From: Atrina japonica
Taxonomy: Eukaryota > Mollusca > Bivalvia > Pterioida > Pinnidae
Length of the DNA: 64,000 nt
Assembly (NCBI GenBank): GCA_030159075.1
Contig: BROG01001181.1
Coordinates: 1-64,000, forward strand
Direction of reading: 5' to 3'
A model generated the notes under the pieces. That model did not search any database. It saw only the letters and a list, made by a program, of their open reading frames with translations, and was not told where the DNA came from. Of this stretch, positions 12,801 to 27,300 are shown one piece after another (position 1 is the first letter of the stretch; each line of letters starts with the position of its first letter). The translations under genes and the position numbers were made by a program.

Positions 12801-15800
12801 CTACAAACACAAAGATTTCTAGGATATGGGAACAACGAGTGAAATGCTTCAGAAAGAATTTTGTTCTGAAACCAGCAACACGACTATACAGTGGGCATTT
12901 TGAAGGGAAAGCCGGTCAAACAGAATCCTGTTAGCTACCCAGCATCTTTCCACATAAAATCTTCAAAACATTTCGGGTAATTTACTCTTAAATCTATTCA
13001 TGAATTAAAATATGATGTCGCAATGTTCCAACTTTGCATCCGACGCGGTGTAATAATTAGCAGGTTTAAAAATGTTTGTACAAATACAGTATAAATACAA
13101 TTGAGTATGGAAAAAAATTCTGTGCAGTACGAAGTGATCAGTAATTTTCAGGATGCATTCCAAAAAATGAAAAAAAATCCTAAAATATCAAAGGGAACAT
13201 GTTCCACTGATAAACCTTTTGGGGTCCAAACAACAAAATCACACCAGGAAGAATTTGTAATTGCCATATGTCCCTGAATTTGATTATGATAAGAATGGTG
13301 TTTCTTCACAACACCTGCAGTAATGTGGTGGTAAATATCACTGTTTGTTTCAGCACTTTGTGGTGTTTATCCCTTTATATAAAAGGACATTTTATTTCTA
13401 CGAGTCCTTTGTGTCCATCACATGATGTACAACTACAACACACAAATCCATCGGAGCTCGCTCCTACATAAGGAAACTCCTGTGAGATACACAATCCAAT
13501 GTCTTGAACATTCACATCACGATGACCACTCATCAACAAAAACTTAGTAAAAGATTTAAACGCTTGTACTTCATGGGTACATTTCCCATTCTTGTGCATC
13601 AGTGTAATTTTCTCTATAGTACTTCAAAACAGACTTCATGAAACTAATCGGTTTCCCATTCAGATTTCTTTTGGAAATGGCTCCCAAACAACAATGCACT
13701 TAATTGTCCAACACAGGCTTTTTTCCACATAGAATTGGATGTCTGTCCCTTGGTCAGAGTTTCAATAACATGGACAACAAAATTCAGACTAGAAATACAT
13801 CTGTCAAACTCTGTTACATATGACTCGAAATTGACATGGTCACAATAACTAAATATTGGTTCTGGCAAACAACACTATTTCAATGATTTCGGTGATATAT
13901 GATCCTCAGTTTTGGAAATAATTTGAGGTATCCAGAATTTGGACTGATTTCACTTAATTTCCTGTAAAAATCACTCCTATCACATGCAGATTGATTTCAA
14001 GATGGTCTGAACTCAACATAACCAGAATCTTTCAATTGCTCCAAGCGACCACTAACTCAGTTCAACCACTTTCATTGCGTCAATTGAATCGATAGTCGAA
14101 AGTGCGATATTCTCTATGGGTTCAGCCATTTTGAAATTTTAAAATGCGGCCGGGTGTACTATCCAGAAGTGTCTCAAGCAGCAGCGCCATCTGTTAAATG
14201 GCAGGGGCGGTAAGAACCGTGAATTGACCTATAGGGTTACCATGTGACTTGTTTACAAAAACTGACGAAGTATCTGCGATTCCCTTGTCAGAAAAATCTT
14301 TATCACCATGAGGTGTGAAGCTTTATTTCTGACGAGGGAATCACAGATACCCTGTCAGTTTTTGTAAAACAGTCACATGGTAACCCTTAATTCCCCTATC
14401 AGAAATATCAGTTTCACCAATTTTGATTTGGGGTATGTGATTTTGGGATGTTAATTTGGGGATGTGATTTGAAAAATGCTATTTTTTCATAAAGAACAAT
14501 GCAATGAATGATTTTTTCCCCGTGAACAGAAACATTATCTTATAAGTAAATAGAATTTGATGAAATTTGGAGAAAATGCACTTTAAAGTGATACAAGAAT
14601 TGTCACCTTTTCTAGAATGTGTAGAACATCAAGTCTTGGCTTAACTGGAACACTCTCATCTGAACAAAATGGCCGCAATAACATCATCACGTCTTCCTGT
14701 GAGGCCAGATTTCCTCTGTAAAATATAGATAATGTAGAAACCAGAGATACACTGATGTAACTTTAAGTTGAACATTTCTGTGTTATAGAAACCAGAGTCA
14801 CTTTGATGTAACTTTTGGTTGAACATTTCTGTGTTATAGAAACCAGAGTCACTTTGATGTAACTTTTGGTTGAACATTTCTGTGTTATAGAAACCAGAGT
14901 AACACTGATGTAACTTTTGGTTGAACATTTCTGTGTTATAGAAACCAGAGTCACTTTGATGTAACTTTTGGTTGAACATTTCTGTGTTATAGAAACCAGA
15001 GTCACTTTGATGTAACTTTTGGTTGAACATTTCTGTGTTATAGAAACCAGAGTCTCTTTGATGTAACTTTTGGTTGAACATTTCTGTGTAATAGAAATCA
15101 AACTTTGTTGGAACTTTGGGTTGAACATTTTTTTGTTTGTATTTATTTGTTGTGTTTATATTTGAGTTTGTTATCAACAGTAATACAGTATGAGATTAGA
15201 TAAATGGATGTGTGTGTTTGTATGTGTGTGTGTGTCTGTGTGTGTGTGAATGAGCATTGGTGTGCATGTGTATAAACATGTGTACATGTGTTTATGTGAG
15301 TGTATGTCTATAAACATATGTACATGTGTTTATGTGTGTATGTGTATTAACATGTGTACATGTGTTTATGTGTGTGTATGTCTATAAACATGTGTGCATG
15401 TGTTTATGTGTATTAACATGTGTACATGTGTTTATGTGCATATGTGTATATACATGTGTGCATGTCTATGTGTGAGCTTTGTATATACATGTGTACATGT
15501 GTTAAGGTGTATGTGTATAAACATGTGTACATGTGTTTATGTGTGTATGTGTATATACATGTGTGAGCATTGTATATACATGTATTAAGGTGTATGTGTA
15601 TAATCATGTGTACATGTGTTTATGTGTGTATGTGTATATACATGTGTGCATGTCTATGTGTGAGATTTGTATATATATATGTACATGTGTTAAGGTGTGT
15701 GTATGTGTTTAGGTGTGTGCATGTGTAGGTGAGTGTATAGGCCTGTATAGGTGTATAAGCATGTGTAGGTGAGTGTATAGGCTTGTATGGTAGTATAAGT

Positions 15801-18264
15801 ATGTGTAGGTGAGTGTATAGGCCTGTATGGTTGTATAAACATGTGTAGGTGAGTGTATAGGCTTGTATGGGTGTATAAACATGTGTAGGTGAGTGTATAG
15901 GCCTGTATGGTTGTATAAACATGTGTAGGTGAGTGTATAGGCCTGTATGGGTGTATAAACATGTGTAGGTGAGTGTAACATCATGAGATATAATTCCAAA
16001 TGATAATCTCTGCCAATACACACTTCTATACGACAGATTAAACAAAGACAAAAATCTCACAATAATGATGTCTCATTGCTCTGAAAGAGAATAAGATGGT
16101 CTGACCAGTTGACCACTGATACCTTTGATAGACCCCTCTACATCTTTTTCTCTAGAGATGAAATACCTCACAGTAATATCTCTCTCTTTATTCTTTTTTA
16201 AACCAAGATGGTCTGACCAGTTGACCACTGTTACCCCAAACACACCCCTCTACATCAATTTTCTAGAGATGAAATACCTCACACCAATATCTCTTTTTAT
16301 TCTAGTTTAAACCGAGATGGTCTGACCAGTTGACCGCTGATATCCTAATACACCCCTTACATCTTTTTTTTTCTCTAGAGATGAAATACCTCACACCAAT
16401 ATCTCTCTCTTTATTCTATTTTAAACCAAGCTGGTCTCACCAGTCGACCACTGATACCCTTAACACACCACTCTACAGATTTTTACAAGTAAACTAAAGG
16501 TAAAACTTATGTCACTGTACTGTTTAAAACATTGTTCTCCTCAGCTGACCACTAAGGCCATAACTTACTCTCCATTTTTCTAGAGTTGTTTCAACTCACC
16601 CTACTTCCTTGTGGTGCTGAACAGACTCTACTACGTCTTGTAAACACACCAACGCCGATCTCCCTAACACACCCAACTCTTCTGTAGCGGAACCCCTGTA
16701 TACAAAAAATACATACAATATACATAAATACATTGTAAACACACCAAGGCTGATCTCCCTAACACACCCAACTCTTCTGTAGTGGAACCCCTGTATACAA
16801 AAAATACATACAATATACATAAATACATTGTAAACACACCAACGATGATCTCCCTAACACACCCAACTCTTCTGTAGCGGAACCCCTGTATACAAAAAAT
16901 ATACATGAATATTTACTCTCCATACCAAAAAATGAAGAGTCATGTCAAATAATGAACACTGTCATGTCAAATAATGAACACTGCCATGTCAAATAATGAA
17001 CATTGTCATGTCAAATAATGAACACTGCCATGTCAAATAATGAACAGTCATGTCAAATAATGAACACTGCCATGTCAAATAATGAACATTGTCATGTCAA
17101 ATAATGAACACTGTCATGTCAAATAATGAATATTGTCATGTCAAATAATGAACACTGCCATGTCAAATAAACACTGCCATGTCAAATAATGAACACTGCC
17201 ATGTCAAATAATGAACAATGTCATGTCCAAAAAGTCAAGTCACATGAAAAGCTATTGTCGTGTCAATCAATGACCACCGACATATCAGACAAAGACCTCT
17301 GTCCAGTAAGACATTCCTACTGTCTCTCAAATGACCACTGACATATCAGACAAAGACCTCTGTCCAGTAAGACATTCCTACTGTCTCTCAAATGACCACT
17401 GACATATCAGACAAAGACCTCTGTCCAGTAAGACATTCCTACTGTCTCTCAAATGTCTTGTCATGTAAATTACTATTGTCATGTCAAATAATGACTCATT
17501 AACAAGTCTTAACATGCATGAGACATTTTAATCATTTGGCATAATTACAAACATTTTCTACCTAAAGGGAATCATTCCACGTCAGTCAGTATAGATTCAT
17601 AGCCTGCGGAAGAAGCCTAACTCACTTTGTGCCTGTTGTGGAAGTTCTTTTGCCTTGTATCTAATATTTAGTTTTTTAATTTTTGCAAAAATATATGAGC
17701 AATTCTTATTTTCTTCTCACTGTTTTCACAGACTAAGCTAATGGAGAATTCCTCACCTCAGTGACTTAGTTATACAAGTCATGGCATCTTTGATGACAGT
17801 ACTCAGGGCCGGAGACTCTTTCTCTGTCACCGACATAAGTCTCCAGACAATGTCAAGGTCAACGCCATCCAATATCATGTCCTTGAACAGCTGCAGCAAC
17901 TGCAATACAAATGTGTCAAGTTTTGGCAAATTCAAAATATGAATCAACAACAAGGTGCCATAACTCAGTAAATAGCCAGTGAGAAATTTTGGTTATTAAA
18001 CTTGCGAGCTTTCATCGCAATAAACCTTCTCATAAAGTTTCAAATTAATTCATTGAAAATTGCTCAAGTTATTGAGCAGAAACTGAAATGTGCCTGACGC
18101 CAACCTGGTGACATAACAACACTACCCGTCTTCGATGGGTGTATAAAAAAACTAATGTAATTCTTCAATGGCAATTCTGAATTAGAAACCATTCCTTGAC
18201 ATTCAGATAATTTCAGTTTTCATTAAAACATTTTCTGTATTTTCAAATTCACCTATTAATTTTG

Positions 18265-18356
<92 letters not shown>

Positions 18357-21300
18357 CAGACAGACAGAGGCAGACAGACAGACAGAGACAGACAAGACAG
18401 AGAGAGACAGAAAGACAGACAAACAGACAGACAGACAGCGACAGAGACAGAGAGAGACAGAGACAGATAAACAGACAGGAGTTCTGCAGTCAATGATTGA
18501 TGAATGATGGCTGGTCAAAGCTTGTCTAATAAGCTTACAGTTACATATATACACCATGTCCATGCAAAGCATACACTTCAAAGTTCAAAACATCAGACTG
18601 AAGTATGCAGGTGAAAAGAATCAGAGGACTAAATACTGCTTTAACTTTCCCAAGAGAATAGTTTTGATGGTGTTGTTACAAAGTCAACAGAATGGTACAT
18701 TGATATGTGTCAACTATATAAAAAATGAGTCACTAAAACAATCAAAGTACTCAAAGTACTGAAATGGGCTTGGAAAAATCGTTTTTTTAGAATGTATATA
18801 TGCAGGCTCCAGTTTTCATTGAACATTCTAAAAAACAATTTTTCCGAGCCCCTGTGTGCGATGTAGCAAAACGATCTATCACCAATTTTACTTATAGACA
18901 TCAACGCTTTCGACAAGAGTTAAAACTTTGTTTTTTGTTCAAGACATCGTTTCTGTTTGAAATCCATTTGAACAGATCGATTACACAAAAGTTTCGGTTT
19001 ATACACCAAATCTAACTGTGATTAACTTCGAAAGTTGTGTTAATTGTGTAAACAACCGAAAATGGACATGGACATGGATTTTCTCCAACTTCCGTGGAAA
19101 CGAGTAACATTCAATGCTTGAGTTACCTCCCTTTGCTATATCAATATACACACACTATACATTAACAAGACTGTCTGCTGAAATAGAGCAGTCGCTAGTT
19201 ATGTAAGTCATGTGATCACCATATAGGGTGCGTAAATAAAGGAAACATGCACGGGGAACCTCATTATGGCAGGTTATGTATAGCGATTAGTTGACAAACA
19301 TGTTAATTTGATAGTTTTCAAAATGGACAGGAACTTATTCCTAATGATTTTCAAGCGCCATTTGCATAACAAGCACCTCCTACTCGATACTATATCCTCT
19401 ACTCTGCTTTTATTTTCATTTTTCCATGGACTAGAAAACATACATATTCTTGAGAGTTCAAAAGAAATTGATTTAGCTTCATGTTGGTATCAGCGATATG
19501 CAATTATTTCTATTTACATCGCTGTATGCTTGTAGCTATCAATATAATGAATGGCGGAATAATACTGCAGTTTCTCAAGGCAGGCTCCACATTACTGGAA
19601 TCTTATATAGTGGAATTCCAAATTTATAAATATATCGATGACGTTTTGTTGAAACTAACTACAAATCGTATTGTTTAATTTCGAAAGGCAAAAGTAAAAG
19701 TTATGTGGTATTTCATTTAATATTTATTCAAACTAGATTTCATTTCATTTACACTAAAATATTTGACTTTTCTGTAGAATTTGAATTCTTGAGTTGGACT
19801 AGATTTTAAATGAAGTGCGGATGCAACCTCCATGACCTCTTTACTGCTAAAAGGATAACCCTCGATGAAAAATCGAAGTAAACCCATAATAGGTTGTTAT
19901 TACATAACAACCCATAAAAACAGACTACCTTTGTATCCAGGCCTTTAGATAGGTCATACTGCCTGATGTATACAGCCCCCTACCTTTGTATCCAAGCCTG
20001 TAGATAGGTCATACTGCCTGATGTATACAGCCCCCTACCTTTGTATCCAAGCCTGTAGATAGGTCATACTGCCTGATGTATACAGCCCCCTACCTTTGTA
20101 TCCAGGCCTTTATATGGTTGTATTGCCCGATATACACAGCGCCCTACCTTTGTATCCAGGCCTTTAGATAGGTCATACTGCCTGATGTATACAGCCCCCT
20201 ACCTTTGTATCCAGGCCATTATATGGTTTTATTGCCTGATATACACAGCGCCCTACCTTTGAATCCAAGCCTCTAGACAGGTCATACTGCCTGATGTACA
20301 AGGCGAGTGTCTTGTCCTGGGACAGTTCACACACGATGTCATGCCTCAGTGATTCTATATGACCCAGATACATCTGTAGTTTGTTGGATGTTTCTTCCCA
20401 TGTTGACTTTTGACTGAAAGAGAGAAATACACAACTGTGTAATTACACAGAATACAGGTGTACACTTATCATTGGCGTGATACATATACATGATATATCT
20501 TTCTCCCATTGTTCACAGAGTTGTCCTTCATTTCAATGCGAAATGATTTCCCTGTCAACGCCTAGGATATTGACAAGCTACACGCACTATGACATCACAA
20601 TACAGTTTACACTATGTAGGGTGTCTGTTGCATCTAGAATGCAGTGCGTAATGTCAGATTTCATTTGCGTAAATCTTCATATACATGCATGGGAGAAAAA
20701 TAATCAACCCCTACCTTGAGGGTATAACAAAGGAATCTCAATCCTCGGGATAAGATTCTTGAATGACAAAACCTCTGCCAGCCTGGGGTTTGTCATTATT
20801 CAAGAATCTTATCCTCCGATCGAGATTCCTCTGTCATACCCTCAACGTAGGGGTAGATTCTATTAATCACTTAAGAATCAGACACATGAACACTTGTTAT
20901 TGGCATGATATATATACATCACTTCAAAATCATACACATGTACACTAAATATTGTCGTGATACTTATATCAACCAATTCAGAACAGGACATATGTACACT
21001 AAATATTGCCGTGATACATATATCCACCACCTCAGAACTGGACATATGTACACTTCTTTCTGGAGTGGTTCACAGACATTTTTTTTTATTGTAAATCAAA
21101 ACGTGGTTGTGAAATTTTTTTTTGTATGTATAGTCATTTCTTGTAGGCTTAATCTATGGCAGAATTTATTTTATACAACAAGTATCATAAGACTATGCAT
21201 TACGGTAACAAAAGTGAGTATAATTTTTATTTTACTCTATAGATTTCATATAAAACCATGGTCATTTCATGTTCAATTTCAACAAAATTTTCAGCATTAA

Positions 21301-24300
21301 CAATTAATGCTTTCAAGTTTCTGTATTTCTTTTGATGTAAATTCCATTGTTTCGTCTTATAGTTCAGATGAATTTTGCAGGATACAAAATTTTAGTTTTG
21401 CAGAATACAAAATTTTAATGTCTCTTTTCAATATAAGTAAACAGGTAATTATGACATATTATGTATATGATATAGAATTTAATTTTAAATTTTAACTTTT
21501 GAATCTTGAAAACAGAAAATTTGAACATTATGAACTTATACAAAATCAAACTGGTAAATATTTGTTTTTGTTTTGTGGTATATGTTTTACCAAAATTGAT
21601 TTAGAAATGACTTAAAAGGAATGTTTTGAAAATTTATGGACTGATATGAAATATTTAGAGAAAACTAAAAATTTTACTCACCTTTGTTATTCTATTATCC
21701 TTCAGGTTCTCACTTCAACACTGAAGAGTGCTATTTATTTTAGTATAAACACAACAAAGGTCATAAGTTCAACTTTATTTTCTGTTTCATTTCTCACAAG
21801 AAAATGTGAATATAAACTTAAGATTGACTTTGTACCTTAAGGCCTCCATTTTCTTTTTTCCACCCTGCTGCCGACTGAACTTCAATGTCCGACGAATTAT
21901 CTCTTGTCGACAATCTAAATCAAGCTGAAAAATTAAAATCAAAATCCGAATTTACAGGGAGATAGGCTAATTAAAACATGTAAAAGTCAACAGTTATTAA
22001 ATGTATAAAATGTTGGTCCAGCCACAATTTATTTGGCAGGTTTCAACTTTAATGTGGACCCTGTTTTGATAACAGAAATTTGTCACAGCATGTTCAGCAG
22101 CAGTATAGAGGTCAGCTGAGGAGTAGAGTGTTTTAAAACCGGATAACAATATTACACAAAATATAGGCTGTGTCTGTAAAAGACCACGGCGTCAGTCTAT
22201 CTGAGGAGTAGAGTGTTTTAAAACCGGATAACAATATTACACAAAATATAGGCTGTGTCTGTAAAAGACCACGGCGTCAGTCTATCTGAGGAGTAGAGTG
22301 TTTTAAAACCGGATAACAATATTACACAAAATATAGGCTGTGTCTGTAAAAGACCACGGCGTCAGTCTATCTGAGGAGTAGAGTGTTTTAAAACAGGATA
22401 ATAATGTTACACAAAATATAGGCTGTGTCTGTAAAAGACCATATGTCAGTCTATCTGAGGAGTAGAATGTTTTAAAACAGGATAATAATGTTACACAAAA
22501 TATAGGCTGTGTCTGTAAAAGACCATATGTCAGTCTATCTGAGGAGTAGAGTGTTTTAAAACAGGATAATAATGTTACACAAAATATAGGCTGTGTCTGT
22601 AAAAGACCATATGTCAGTCTATCTGAGGAGTAGAGTGTTTTAAAACAGGATAATAATGTTACACAAAATATAGGCTGTGTCTGTAAAAGACCATATGTCA
22701 GTCTATCTGAGGAGTAGAATGTTTTAAAACAGGATAAAACAATGTTACACAAAATATAGACTGTCTGTAAAAGACCATATGTCAGTCTATCTGAGGAGTA
22801 GAGTGTTTTAAAACAGGATAAAACAATGTTACACAAAATATAGACTGTCTGTAAAAGACCATATGTCAGTCTATCTGAGGAGTAGAGTGTTTTAAAACCA
22901 GATAACAATATTACACAAAATATAGACTGTCTGTAAAAGACCATATGTCAGTCTATCTGAGGAGTAGAGTGTTTAACAGGATTACAAATATTAAATCAAA
23001 TACAGGCTGTACCTGTCCAGGACATGAGAGGCCTGTAAGACAGAAATTAAGTCACCGTCCTGTCATCCATGTCTATTTCAAACTTTAACTATAAACTAAA
23101 TATATTGGATTAAGATTTTAAGAGTTTGTAACAGTGACTGTGTAACGACATTTTTGTGTGAATGCTGATCTGATTAACATTCAAGATGGAAACTACAAAG
23201 TGGCCAATGCTAGGCGAGACAAAAATTGTAACATGTTTTTACCCAACTCAGTTGACAACGTTATAGCAAATATTGTGATTAAATAAAGACCTGAAGACAC
23301 GAAAAATTCTAAAAGAAGCTACACAAAAGCTTGACAAAAATAACTATGATGCCGATGAATTTAAACGAAGATGATCCCCTGAGTTTTACAACAGTCAGTT
23401 TACGGTCTGTACGTACAGTGTACATGTCTATCTTTCCTCTAGATCTTACCGTCTATAGGGACATGTCTGTAAATACTATATCATCTATAAAGCCAGTAAT
23501 ATCATCAGAACAGCCTGTACGTACAGAATATAGATCTTACCGTCTATAGGGACATGTCTGTAAATACTATAGCATCCATAAAGCTGATAACACCATCAGA
23601 ACAGCCTGTATGTACAGTGTAAAGATCTTACCGTCTATAGAGACATGTTTGTAAATACTATATCATCTATAAAGCCAGTAATATCATCAGAACAGCCTGT
23701 ACGTACAGAATATAGATCTTACCGTCTATAGGGACATGTCTGTAAATACTATATCATCTATAAAGCCAGCCATATCATCAGAACAGCCTGTACGTACAGC
23801 GTATAGATCTTACCGTCTATAGAGACATGTTTGTAAATACTATATCATCTATAAAGCCAGTAATATCATCAGAACAGCCTGTACGTACAGAATATAGATC
23901 TTACCGTCTATAGGGACATGTCTGTAAATACTATATCATCTATAAAGCCAGTAATATCATCAGAACAGCCTGTATGTACAGCGTATAGATCTTACCGTCT
24001 ATAGGGACATGTCTGTAAATAGTATAGCATCTATAAAGCTGATAACATCATCAGAACAGCCTGTATGTAGTGTATAGATCTTACCGTCTATAGGGACATG
24101 TCTTTAAATACTATAGCATCTATAAAGCCAGCCATATCATCAGAACAGCCTGTATGTACAGCGTATAGATCTTACCTTCTCTAGGGACATGTCTGTAAAT
24201 ACTATATCATCTATAAAGCCAGCCATATCATCAGAACAGCCTGTACGTACAGAGTATAGATCTTACCGTCTCTAGGGACATGTCTGTAAATACTATATCA

Positions 24301-27300
24301 TCTATAAAGCCGATCATATCATCAGAACAGCCTGTATGTAGTGTATAGATCCTACCTTCTCTAGGGACATGTCAGTAAATACTATAGCATCTATAAAGCT
24401 GATCACATCATCAGGTAAGAGTTTGTGCATTGTTTCTCCGCAGCTTTCAAATCTGTGTACCCAGGCAGTCTACAAACACAGTAAAGACTGGATAACAAAA
24501 ACAAATCTCCGGAAAAAATGTAGGTCATAGTCAGGGTCGTAACATCAAATATTTCCGGTGGAAAGTTTGCCACAAAGTATGAACATAAAAATATCAAGTG
24601 TAAAAAAATCAAATGTAAAAATATCAAATGTAAGAATATCAAATGTAAAAATATCAAACGTAAAAATATCAAATGTAAAAATATCAAATGTAAGAATATC
24701 AAATGTAAAAATATCAAATGTAAAAATATCAAACGTAAAAATATCAAATGTAAAAATATCAAATGTAAGAATATCAAATGTAAAAATATCAAATGTAAAA
24801 ATATCAAATGTAATATAAACATAAAAATATCAAATGTAAGAATATCAAATGTAAAAATATCAAATGTAAAAATATCAAATGCAACAGTATCAAATGTAAA
24901 ATTATAAACCTGAAAATATCAAATGTAAAAATATCAAATGTAAGAATATAAACATAAAAATATCAAATGTAAGATAAACTTGACTTTGATTTGATTTTGA
25001 ATGGTGTTTTATGCCACTTGCTTTACCCATTTGGCCACAGAAGTCCTGTGTAAGATTAAAAGAATTAAGACCAAATAGTTACAGGCACTTTTATCAGAGA
25101 GAACATGAACATAATGACGAAATAAGAATATGAAATATAACGTGTATAAAAAGCAGACAGAATGAAAACAATGTGATCCATATAATGTTTGTTGTTCTTG
25201 TCGCCCATCATTTGTTTACTTCTGCATCTTCAATGTTGTTTTGTTTTATTTGCTTGTTTATTTTATTGCTGTTTAACGCCCCATTCAAGAATCTTTCACT
25301 CATATGGAGACGTCACCAAATGCTGGTGAAGAGCTTCAAATTTTGGCCTATGCTCGGCACTTCATTGAGCAGTGGCGGTTCTTTCAACATGCCGACATGT
25401 GACACAGGCCTAGGTTTTTACTGTCTCAGACTAAAGGACAGGAAACCGACCTGCTGCCAGCTGGACTTGAACTCATGAACTCATAACTCATGACCTCATG
25501 ATCAAGAGTCCAGCGTGCTACCAACTGAGCCAGGCCGGTTTCAATGTTGTTTTGTGTCCTATCAGCTGTCGGTAAGGTCACATAAATTTTGACCTTCACT
25601 AAGGACTTAAGGCAGGATGCAGTCAAGATTCTGCAATATGTCACAACATAAAAATTAGGATTTCATGTGACGTCCAGACGCAAGATGACGTGTTTATTAT
25701 CATTATGCCAAGTATCTGTTGAAAATACAGCTTACACCCTTGTTTAAAATATTCTTATGTCTCTGCCTGGATTTGATCTTTGTACACTTAGCTTATGAGG
25801 TGATAAATCTTTCAGTCACTGCTGTAAGTTTGTATCATCATGAATATGTAAATACTAGATTATGTAAATATGTACAAAACAAAAACTTACAGAGGACTCT
25901 GGAACTTTTTTCCTATCAGAGTCCCAAAAGATTTTGACAGCCCATGCACACTGCACAGTACTGGAGTGTAGATAACCTCCATGCTGAAAAAAATACAAAA
26001 CATGGCATACAAAATGATATAAATTACCACAGTGTAATGATCTGATAATAACTTCAGGACTATGACAAGATATAAATTACTACATGTACAGTGTCATGGT
26101 CACTTTGATAATAACTTCACACCTATGACATGATATAAATTACTACAGTGCATGGTCACTTTGATAATAACTTCACACCTATGACATGATATAAATTACT
26201 ACAGTGTCATGGTCACTTTGATAATAACTTCACACCTATGACATGATATAAATTACTACAGTGCATGGTCACTTTGATAATAACTTCAGGACTATGACAT
26301 GATATAAATTACTACAGTGTCATGGTCACTTTGATAATAACTTCAGGACTATGACATGATATAAATTACTACAGTGTCATGGTCACTTTGATAATAACTT
26401 CACACCTATGACATGATATAAATTACTACAGTGTCATGGTCACTTTGATAATAACTGCAGGCATATGACATGATATAAATTACTACAGTGTCATGGTCAC
26501 TTTGATAATAACTTCAGGACTATGACATGATATGAATTATTACAGTGTAATGATTTGATAATAACTTAAGGAATATAACATGATATAAGTTAAAAGTTTC
26601 ATTGTCGCTTTGATAATAATCTAAGTGTAGGTGATATAGTCCAGGCCTATAGGAAAGAGCTGTCACTATCATAATATTATAACTCTAATAGAGTAACCCC
26701 TTAATAGTGGATTAAGAATCATTAAATTGCAGACACATTAAGAACATTAGCTGATAAACCACATTGAGCATTTGCTCAAACATTATACATGCTTTATTGT
26801 ATGTCTGTACTATATATGGCTACATATGTATATGTGATACTGACACGCCCCCATGCATTAAGTATTATTGTATGTCTGTACTATATATATGTGATACTGA
26901 CACGCCCCCATGCATTAAGTATTATTATATGTCTGTACTATATATGACTACATATGTATATGTGATACTGACACGCCCCCATGCATTAAGTATTATTGTA
27001 TGTCTGTACTATATATATGTGATACTGACACGCCCCCATGCATTAAGTATTATTGTACATCTGTACTATATATATGTGATACTGACACGCCCCCATCCAT
27101 TAAGTATTATTGTACGTCTGTACTATATATGGCTACATATGTATATGTGATACTGACACGCCCCAATGCATTAAGTATTATTGTATGTCTGTACTATATA
27201 TGACTACATATGTATGTGTGATACTGACACGCCCCCATCCATTAAGTATTATTGTATGTCTGTACTATATATATGTGATACTGACACGCCCCCATGCATT

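Noticed and set aside
15394..16060. His/Thr-rich open frames
   Set aside because: Translations of TG/CA-rich microsatellite DNA.
18203..18581. Poly-Ser/Leu and poly-Arg/Glu open frames
   Set aside because: Translations of a GA/CT microsatellite.
23011..23030. Possible 20-bp microexon between W24 and W25 (TTACAG|GCCTCTCATG...GACAG|GTACAG)
   Set aside because: Twenty bases would shift the NBAS frame. W24 and W25 already join in phase and align with the family without a gap.
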